Shown here piece by piece: positions 17,401 through 22,165 of a stretch of 22,165 bases of DNA. Positions within the stretch are counted from its first letter, which is position 1. Each line of letters begins with the position of its first letter. The translations under genes and the position numbers were made by a program. The stretch is taken from NCBI GenBank assembly GCA_964473395.1, contig CAYYOW010000031.1, positions 1-22,165 on the forward strand, read 5' to 3'. Below the pieces are notes generated by a model. The model made no database searches and was not told the DNA's origin. It was given only the letters and a program-made list of their open reading frames with translations. Source of the DNA: Sulfidibacterium sp964473395 (GTDB taxonomy: Bacteria; Bacteroidota; Bacteroidia; Bacteroidales; F082).

Positions 17401-17807
17401 TTGACCGGATTACAGAACGTGGTGGCGTGTTGGGCGCTATGGAAACTATGTACCAGCGTAGCAAAATCCAGGAAGAGTCGCTTTATTATGAAACCATGAA
17501 ACACAGTGGCAAACTACCCATCGTAGGCGTGAATACTTTCCTGACAGAGAAAGGTTCACACACGGTTATTCCGGGAGAAGTTATCCGTGCCACAGAACAG
17601 GAGAAAAAATACCAAATAGATATGCTGGAGCAGTTACAGAAAACCTGGGAGAAAGAGACCAAAGCTGAATTGGAGGTTCTGCGAAAAGCGGTTATCCATA
17701 ACGAAAATATTTTTGAACACCTGATGGAAGTGGCCAAGTATGCCTCCATCGGACAGATTACAAATACATTGTTTGGGGTAGGAGGGCAGTATCGTAGAAA
17801 TATGTAG
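14436..17807 (+). CDS. icmF: Fused isobutyryl-CoA mutase (IcmF)
   Basis: A 1123-residue adenosylcobalamin enzyme that interconverts isobutyryl-CoA and n-butyryl-CoA, with its G-protein chaperone built in. Order: B12-binding domain (1-150) with DGHDAA, His25 as predicted cobalt ligand; MeaB-like GTPase domain with Walker A GTGGSGKS (203-210), ETSGIGQSD and NKFD (343-346); linker; mutase TIM-barrel domain (about 550-1123) with SISGYHIAEAG and His810. Substrate-contact positions read Phe584 (RMFAGEG) and Gln772 (DQAQNTCIF). This Phe/Gln pair marks isobutyryl-CoA mutases, whereas methylmalonyl-CoA mutases have Tyr/Arg, so methylmalonyl-CoA is unlikely as substrate. It lies divergent from an Fe-S oxidoreductase and 127 bp before a butyrate kinase homologue. 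The length fits full IcmF; nothing is broken. Confidence 0.95.
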   Translation: MQLPKVYQPVNHIRIVTAASLFDGHDAAINVMRRIIQATGAEVIHLGHNRSVHDIVNTAIQEDVQAIAITSYQGGHMEFFKYMHDMLKEKGCGHVKIFGGGGGVILPDEVKELQAYGIARIYSPDDGMRMGLQGMINDLMEKSDFPTGKDINVSLEDIKKRDDVAIARLISAAENNRDEVAELLEACRKEGEKHHSPVLGITGTGGSGKSSLVDEIVRRFLNDFPDKTLAIISVDPSKRKSGGALLGDRIRMNSIDNPRVYMRSLATRQSNLSISKYVKDAETIAQAAGFDVVILETSGIGQSDTAIVDHSDISLYMMTPEYGAASQLEKIDMLDYADLISLNKFDKRGAMDALRDVKKQYQRNHQRFEENLDEMPVFGTIASQFNDPGVNELYSHILLKISEKTKANFHSVVKPTELNTEKIHIIPPNRVRYLSEISDTVRGYNRWARQQADIAQRLFSLKQSIDEMENTGEKESANRLRSAYDRLLLEIDPKNVRLLELWDEKKEKYTSEYFIFKVRDRALKISTHTESLSHTKISKVSMPRFTSWGEILRWVLRENVPGEFPFAAGVFPFKREGEDPTRMFAGEGGPERTNRRFHYVSNGMEAKRLSTAFDSVTLYGQDPDKRPDIYGKIGNSGVSIACLDDAKKLYSGFNLADPMTSVSMTINGPAPTMVAYFMNAAIDQQCELYIRENGLEKQVEQIVDKIYKERGTKRPRYQGELPEGNDGLGLMLLGVTGDMVLPEDIYERIKVSTISKVRGTVQADILKEDQAQNTCIFSTDFSLKLMGDIQEYFINHNVRNFYSVSISGYHIAEAGANPISQLAFTLANGFTYVEYYKARGMDINKFAPNLSFFFSNGEDPEYAVIGRVARLIWAKAMKLKYGANERAQKLKYHIQTSGRSLHAQEIDFNDIRTTLQALYAIYDNCNSLHTNAYDEAITTPTEESVRRAIAIQLIINHELGLAKNQNPLQGSFIIEELTDLIEEAILSEFDRITERGGVLGAMETMYQRSKIQEESLYYETMKHSGKLPIVGVNTFLTEKGSHTVIPGEVIRATEQEKKYQIDMLEQLQKTWEKETKAELEVLRKAVIHNENIFEHLMEVAKYASIGQITNTLFGVGGQYRRNM

Positions 17808-17913
17808 TGGCTCTAAGGAAATGTCATTCTCTTCGTTGTCCTTATTTTATACGCACCTGGAAAAAGGAATGGCTTCTGATAGATATGATGTGGTTTGAAA
17901 TGATTTCTTTTAG

Positions 17914-17921
17914 TACTTTTA
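17914..17921 (+). promoter_or_regulatory. Weak candidate -7 box (TACTTTTA) for the butyrate kinase homologue
   Basis: A one-mismatch TAnnTTTG variant 13 nt before the ATG at 17935, with a TTTG at 17894-17897 (16-bp spacing). It would allow transcription independent of icmF, although readthrough from icmF is also possible. Confidence 0.3.
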
Positions 17922-17934
17922 ACCACTGAAAAAA

Positions 17935-19020
17935 ATGAACACCATGCTTACAAAATGTATTCTGATTATTTATCCGGAAGTTCACGAGACAAAAGTGGCC
18001 ATTTTCCGGAATAATGATCCCGTTTTTCTAAAAACTATCCGGCATACCGATGCGGATCTCTTACAATTTAAGTCTATTCCCGAACAAACCGAATTCCGGA
18101 AAAAATGTATTCTGGATGAGCTGAGTCGTAACGATCTTGAGCTTAATAATATTGAGATTATTATGGGGCGTAGTGGTATGGTCAAGCCGGTTTCACAGGG
18201 AGTTTACGAAATCAACAAAGCCATGGTGCACGACCTGACCGTGGGTGTCATGGGAATGCACGAAACCAACCTCGGGGGACTGATTGCACAAGCCATTGCC
18301 AAAGAATGGGGTAAAAAAGCTTACATGGCCAACCCCGTGGTGGTGGACGAACTCTCTGATGTGGCACGTGTTACCGGCCATCCCCTGTTTGAAAGGAAAT
18401 CTATTTTCCATGCTCTCAACCACAAACATGTAGCCTGTAAATATGCCAAAACTATCAACAAAAGTTACCATGATCTAAACCTGATTATCTGCCATATTGG
18501 TAGCGGTGGCATTTCCATTGGTGCGCATCAACATGGCCTTGTGGTGGATGTAAACCAGGCTTTTGATGGTGGTGGTCCTTTCTCGGTACGCCGAACCGGA
18601 ACACTTCCTGTGGGGCAGCTTGTACACTATTGTTTCAACAGCGGACATACCGAAGCAGAGATTATGGAGATGGTCACAGCCAAAGGCGGTTATTATGCCT
18701 ATCTCGGTACCGACAATATTGAAAAAATCAACAGGCTGCTTGCCGAAGGTGACGAAAAAGCCACCTTTATTTCCAATGCGCTGGCTTATGCCGTAGCCAA
18801 AGAGATTGCTTCGCATTATGCCACTCTTGAAGGTAAAGTGGATGCCATTATCCTTACCGGGATGATTTTTGACAGTGATACTTTTCTCGAAAACGTAAAA
18901 CGCCGTATTGGTGGTATTGCTCCCATAGCCCTTTACCCATCGGTAAACGATTTTGAAGCACTTGCCCGCTATGGCATTATGATTTTGAAAGGGGAAGTGC
19001 GGGTGAAAGAATATGAATAA
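17935..19020 (+). CDS. buk: Butyrate kinase-family protein with divergent active site
   Basis: A 361-residue acetokinase-family (ASKHA) protein, closest in pattern to butyrate kinase, which makes butyrate and ATP from butyryl phosphate. Matching segments include VDELSDVARVTGHPLFERKSIFHALN, DVNQAFDGGGPFS with RRTGTLPVGQLV, and the C-terminal ILTG and EALARYG. Several active-site loops differ from the family pattern as I know it: the first phosphate loop, usually NPGSTSTK, reads YPEVHETK (13-20); HxGGGIS is HIGSGGIS with an extra residue (187-194); TGG is TGM (308-310); YPG is YPS (334-336). It may be a divergent kinase, one for another acyl phosphate, or a non-catalytic paralogue. An alternative start at 17944 removes only three residues. 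It follows icmF; no phosphotransbutyrylase gene is adjacent. Its stop lies 1 bp from the stop of the convergent hydrolase gene. Confidence 0.85.
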   Translation: MNTMLTKCILIIYPEVHETKVAIFRNNDPVFLKTIRHTDADLLQFKSIPEQTEFRKKCILDELSRNDLELNNIEIIMGRSGMVKPVSQGVYEINKAMVHDLTVGVMGMHETNLGGLIAQAIAKEWGKKAYMANPVVVDELSDVARVTGHPLFERKSIFHALNHKHVACKYAKTINKSYHDLNLIICHIGSGGISIGAHQHGLVVDVNQAFDGGGPFSVRRTGTLPVGQLVHYCFNSGHTEAEIMEMVTAKGGYYAYLGTDNIEKINRLLAEGDEKATFISNALAYAVAKEIASHYATLEGKVDAIILTGMIFDSDTFLENVKRRIGGIAPIALYPSVNDFEALARYGIMILKGEVRVKEYE

Positions 19021-19021
19021 C

Positions 19022-20248
19022 TTATTTCCGGAAATGGCCAGACAACGGCACCGCATCTCCCAGCGGTAATGTATCCGATTTAATAATTCTCCAGAAATTA
19101 GCCGATCCCGGGCCGCGGTCGGTATTCGTGAGTACAATCAGGGTTTTGTGATGTTTCATGTCGCGGATGTTAAAAGAGCGGAAACCTTTCCACCAGCCGA
19201 AATGATACACGGTGCTGTCCATACCACCGCGGATACGCCATCCGAAACCGTAATTGTCGCGTCGCCGCCAGTAGTGCGGGCTTCCGGGAACAAAAGCTTC
19301 CCGTAAAACAGAATCGGGCAGTAGCGTGAACTCATCCCATGAACGGTCAAACTTATAAAGGTCGCCCACGGAGCAATAGACATTTTTGTCGCCAAGCACC
19401 GCATCCAGATAATCGTCGGGCATTTTACGCCATCGCCAGCCTCGGCGGTAATATCCGGGTACCCCACGGTTTATATACAATGGTACCTCCGAATCATGGC
19501 GCATGTTATAAACAAAGGAAGAGTCCATACCCAGCGGCTCAAAAATATTCTTCCGGATAAAATCTTCAAAATGTTCACCCGTTACCGCCTCCACAACATT
19601 GGCCAGCAGGGCATAATTGGTGTTGCAATAGTGAAAACCCGTATTAGGATGGAAATAAATATCCGGTTTATATTCCTCCAGTAATTTCAGCATGGCAATA
19701 TTGCTCATGGGAACTCTTTTATTTTTCCACTCCTTTTGCGCAAGGCTCATGTAACGCGGCAGCCCCGACCGGTGGTTCATAAGCAATCGCAGTGTAATGC
19801 CTTCATAAGGGAATCTTGGGAGATATTTCCGGATATCCGTGTCGTAGTCCACTTTTCCCTGATCTTTTAACATCATAATAGCCATTGCTGAAAACATTTT
19901 TGAACCCGAAGCCAGCTGAAAAGCATCGCCTGTCTGTAATGGGTCTCTGTGGCGTCGCACATTGCGGTAACCATAAGCTTTTTCAAGAATGATCCTGCCC
20001 TTTTCGGCATAAAGGACCACCCCATTAAAGCCGGTCAGTTTTCGCAGGCGCCGAAAAGTCTTATCCAGCTCACGGGCTTTAATGGCGATAATCAAGCTGT
20101 CCCGCGAAATGTAAGGAACCACAAATTGGGTTGAATCGGCGGCTGTTTTCTTCCTTTGCTTTGTATCTTTCTGATGCCCACACGAAGCCGACAACAGCAA
20201 GACAATCCCCAGAATAAAATAACCGAAAAGGCTTAATGTTTTTCTCAT
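19022..20248 (-). CDS. Class C beta-lactamase-fold serine hydrolase lipoprotein
   Basis: A 408-residue exported serine hydrolase of the beta-lactamase/D-aminopeptidase/esterase fold. Residues 1-23 are a lipoprotein signal peptide (Arg-Lys, hydrophobic core, SASC with Cys23). The catalytic motifs are SGSK (SxxK, Ser114 and Lys117), YCN (YxN, Tyr207-Asn209) and HFG (His349-Gly351, replacing KTG). Such proteins are more often peptidases or esterases acting on cell-wall peptides or small esters than antibiotic-hydrolysing enzymes, so resistance should not be inferred. A longer reading from an ATG at 20296 adds 16 residues in front of the signal peptide; it is rejected because a TAGTTTTG box lies between the two ATGs, ending 8 nt before 20248. 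It is convergent with the butyrate kinase homologue, with 1 bp between the stop codons. Confidence 0.88.
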   Translation of the reverse strand: MRKTLSLFGYFILGIVLLLSASCGHQKDTKQRKKTAADSTQFVVPYISRDSLIIAIKARELDKTFRRLRKLTGFNGVVLYAEKGRIILEKAYGYRNVRRHRDPLQTGDAFQLASGSKMFSAMAIMMLKDQGKVDYDTDIRKYLPRFPYEGITLRLLMNHRSGLPRYMSLAQKEWKNKRVPMSNIAMLKLLEEYKPDIYFHPNTGFHYCNTNYALLANVVEAVTGEHFEDFIRKNIFEPLGMDSSFVYNMRHDSEVPLYINRGVPGYYRRGWRWRKMPDDYLDAVLGDKNVYCSVGDLYKFDRSWDEFTLLPDSVLREAFVPGSPHYWRRRDNYGFGWRIRGGMDSTVYHFGWWKGFRSFNIRDMKHHKTLIVLTNTDRGPGSANFWRIIKSDTLPLGDAVPLSGHFRK

Positions 20249-20256
20249 TAGGAGTG

Positions 20257-20264
20257 CAAAACTA
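20257..20264 (-). promoter_or_regulatory. Candidate -7 box (TAGTTTTG) for the serine hydrolase
   Basis: An exact TAnnTTTG match on the minus strand, separated by 8 nt from the ATG at 20248. It decides the start of the serine hydrolase and predicts a very short leader. Confidence 0.5.
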
Positions 20265-20442
20265 AAAAAAACAGCCGTTGTTACTGCTGTTTTCAAAACG
20301 ATTTTTAGGATAGCCTGTTAGAACTCATTCTCCGATTTAGGATAAGTCCGGCTGTTGGTTTCTCAAGTGTGTTATGCAAGTATTTGTTATTCTGTAATAT
20401 ACTCTTTATGGTACATGTTTTGTTTTATAAATAATCGAACTA

Positions 20443-20754
20443 ATGAGTAGAGAAATGATTTTTTATGTCTTACTTATTTATATTTTACTTCTGCTATTTT
20501 CTTTAGTATTCTTTTTTGTAAAAAAATTCGACATCAGCCCGTTTCAGATGGCTTTTGCCTTACCACAAAAGAAATCGTTTAGGCTTTTCTTTCCCGAAAA
20601 AGTTAGAGTTTCTCGTTTTATTACACTTTACGAGTGTCCGGAATGTGGGTATAAAAGTATGGAAAAATCAAAAGTTTGTCCTCACTGTAAGATGGAGGGA
20701 AAAGAAACGCCGTTGGTTGCGAACACCATCCCTTTTAGGGGTGATTTCCAATAA
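20443..20754 (+). CDS. Small membrane protein with zinc ribbon
   Basis: A 103-residue protein not recognised as a named family. One strongly hydrophobic segment at about residues 6-26 is followed by Lys-Lys and then a soluble tail. The tail has a zinc-ribbon or rubredoxin-like knuckle pair, CPEC at 65-68 and CPHC at 79-82. With a single N-terminal helix and positive residues after it, the ribbon most likely faces the cytoplasm. The gene is AT-rich compared with its neighbours. It stands alone between the serine hydrolase (divergent, about 194 bp away) and fbp (138 bp downstream). I saw no clear -7 box within 60 bp. It is probably real because the Cys pairs are well formed, but its function is unknown. 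Confidence 0.6.
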   Translation: MSREMIFYVLLIYILLLLFSLVFFFVKKFDISPFQMAFALPQKKSFRLFFPEKVRVSRFITLYECPECGYKSMEKSKVCPHCKMEGKETPLVANTIPFRGDFQ

Positions 20755-20859
20755 ATAAATAAGCACAGGATCCCTTTTTACACACTTTCCTTTTATCATT
20801 ACCTTATCTGTTTCACATTATTTAAAATTGCAGGATACAATCAGGTTTCACAGGTTTTC

Positions 20860-20867
20860 TAACTTTG
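20860..20867 (+). promoter_or_regulatory. Candidate -7 box (TAACTTTG) for fbp
   Basis: An exact TAnnTTTG match 24 nt before the fbp ATG at 20892. No good -33 TTTG at standard spacing was seen. Confidence 0.5.
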
Positions 20868-20891
20868 CAGTTGACAATTTAAAAGTTGTGT

Positions 20892-22165
20892 ATGCAGAAA
20901 TATGACGAAAATGCCTTTCCGAATGGCGTGCTGGAAAAGGAGTTAAAATATCTTAGGCTACTGGCTGACCGCTTTAATAATATCCAGGATGCAAGTACGG
21001 AAATCATTAATCTTGAGGCTATTCTGAACCTTCCCAAGGGGACGGAACATTTCCTGAGCGACATACATGGTGAGTATGATACATTCAGCCATGTGCTGGC
21101 TAATGCCTCTGGTGTGGTACGCAAGAAGATTGAAGATGTCTTTGGGAAAACCTTACGTGAAAAGGACAAACGCCTCCTCGCCACACTAATTTATTATCCT
21201 GAAGAAAAGCTGGATCTTGTTTTAAAAGAAGAAGAGGATCCGGACGAATGGTTTGGCATTATTTTGCAGCGTCTGACAAAAGTTGCCCGGGCAGCAGCTT
21301 CTAAATATACCCGCTCGAAAGTTCGAAAAGCTATGCCTCCTTCGTTTTCATATATTATTGTGGAACTTCTCAACGAAGGCGGGGAAGACAAAGAGGAGTA
21401 TTTTGAAGGTATTATCAATACTATTATTGAGATTAACCGTGCCGAATCTTTTATTGTGGCTATCTGTAAGTTTATACAGCAGCTGCTCATCGACCGCTTG
21501 CATATTATAGGCGATATTTATGACCGGGGACCTTACGCTGAAAAGGTAATGGATCGCCTGTTGAATTATCACTCGGTGGACATCCAGTGGGGAAACCATG
21601 ATATCCTTTGGATGGGTGCAGCATCAGGAAATTATGCGCTGATTGCCAATATGATACGGATTTCCTTGCGCTACCATAATCTGGGTACACTGGAAGATGC
21701 TTATGGTATCAACCTGCTGCCGCTGGCTACCTTTGCCATGAAGGCTTATGGGAACGATGCGTGTACTCTCTTTGGCTCCAGAGCTGAAACAGATGGAAAA
21801 GATGGAGGGATATCAAAGCAAATGCACAAAGCCATTACGATTATCCAGTTTAAGCTGGAAGGGCAGGTTGTGAAGCGTAACCCGCATTACCAAATGGAAG
21901 ATCGCTTACTTCTGGATAAAATAGACTATGAAAAAGGAACTATCCGCATAAACGGGAAGACGTACACTTTACTGGATAAGAACTTTCCCACCATTGATCC
22001 GGCAGATCCCTATACACTTTCGGCGGATGAACAGGAGGTGATGGAAAAGCTGGGCAACAGCATCAAAAACAGCCTGCGCCTGCAAAATCATATTGAGTTT
22101 CTGTTCCTTCATGGCAGCATGTACCTGACTTTTAATGCTAACCTTTTGTATCACGGCTGTATTCC
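20892..22165 (+). CDS. fbp: Class III fructose-1,6-bisphosphatase (3' end beyond window)
   Basis: The reading frame starts at the ATG at 20892 and is still open at the window end, giving 424 complete codons; class III enzymes run to about 640-670 residues, so roughly a third is missing. The enzyme hydrolyses fructose 1,6-bisphosphate to fructose 6-phosphate, the committed step of gluconeogenesis. It belongs to the calcineurin-like metallophosphoesterase fold, and the dimetal motifs are visible: DIH (Asp57, His59), GDIYDRG (207-213) and GNHD (234-237). The conserved N-terminus LKYLRLLADRFNNIQDASTE and the LPKGTEHFLSDIHGE stretch are typical of the Firmicutes/Bacteroidota form. The start is supported by the promoter box at 20860-20867. 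Confidence 0.95.
   Translation, partial: MQKYDENAFPNGVLEKELKYLRLLADRFNNIQDASTEIINLEAILNLPKGTEHFLSDIHGEYDTFSHVLANASGVVRKKIEDVFGKTLREKDKRLLATLIYYPEEKLDLVLKEEEDPDEWFGIILQRLTKVARAAASKYTRSKVRKAMPPSFSYIIVELLNEGGEDKEEYFEGIINTIIEINRAESFIVAICKFIQQLLIDRLHIIGDIYDRGPYAEKVMDRLLNYHSVDIQWGNHDILWMGAASGNYALIANMIRISLRYHNLGTLEDAYGINLLPLATFAMKAYGNDACTLFGSRAETDGKDGGISKQMHKAITIIQFKLEGQVVKRNPHYQMEDRLLLDKIDYEKGTIRINGKTYTLLDKNFPTIDPADPYTLSADEQEVMEKLGNSIKNSLRLQNHIEFLFLHGSMYLTFNANLLYHGCI

Noticed and set aside
14436..17807. Methylmalonyl-CoA mutase large subunit
   Set aside because: The fused B12 domain and GTPase at the N-terminus and the Phe584/Gln772 pair identify IcmF instead.
19022..20248. Antibiotic-resistance beta-lactamase
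   Set aside because: The SxxK, YxN and HxG motifs show only the fold; the lipoprotein form with HFG rather than KTG fits the broad esterase/peptidase group better.
20249..20296. Longer start for the serine hydrolase at 20296
   Set aside because: It places 16 residues ahead of a good lipoprotein signal peptide, and a TAGTTTTG box lies between the two ATGs.

Overview
The window looks like chromosomal DNA of a Bacteroidota (Bacteroidetes) bacterium, most likely an anaerobic or facultative member near Bacteroidales. The clues are: no clear Shine-Dalgarno sequences; a recurring TAnnTTTG-type element (the Bacteroidota -7 box) just upstream of many genes; short AT-rich intergenic gaps; lipoproteins with short lipoboxes; and a gene complement (class III fructose bisphosphatase, IcmF, butyrate kinase-like protein, Hdr-type Fe-S oxidoreductase) that suits fermentative or anaerobic acyl-CoA metabolism. 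I saw no rRNA, tRNA, CRISPR array, insertion sequence or phage gene. Species-level assignment is not possible from the sequence alone.

Layout: (1) 1-3066: a NodB-type polysaccharide deacetylase, RecX, a 405-bp gene-poor gap, an SGNH/GDSL lipoprotein and a perfect hairpin terminator. (2) 3187-8448: type I GAPDH (minus strand), divergent from a 1374-residue protein whose last third is the ATP-grasp plus phospho-histidine half of pyruvate phosphate dikinase, without the PEP/pyruvate TIM barrel and with about 870 unrecognised residues in front. (3) 8535-12013: LepA/EF-4, a direct/inverted repeat cluster, then an ECF sigma factor and a membrane protein 4 bp downstream that is probably its regulator and contains a clear internal duplication. 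(4) 12097-19020: a membrane Fe-S oxidoreductase (minus strand), divergent from a fused isobutyryl-CoA mutase (IcmF), followed by a butyrate kinase-family protein whose active-site loops depart from the family consensus. (5) 19022-22165: a class C beta-lactamase-fold lipoprotein (minus strand), a small membrane zinc-ribbon protein, and the first two thirds of class III fructose-1,6-bisphosphatase, which runs off the window end.

How they may work together: GAPDH, the PPDK-like kinase and FBPase III all touch central carbon flux, and the PPDK-like gene and gap appear to share a face-to-face promoter region. IcmF (isobutyryl-CoA to n-butyryl-CoA), the butyrate kinase homologue and the Hdr-type quinone-side Fe-S oxidoreductase form a plausible short/branched-chain acyl-CoA module, though the phosphotransbutyrylase, ETF and acyl-CoA dehydrogenase that would complete it are not in view. 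The most unusual items are the barrel-less PPDK fusion, the divergent butyrate kinase homologue, the duplicated-domain sigma-factor partner, and several promoters so close to start codons that the mRNAs may be leaderless.
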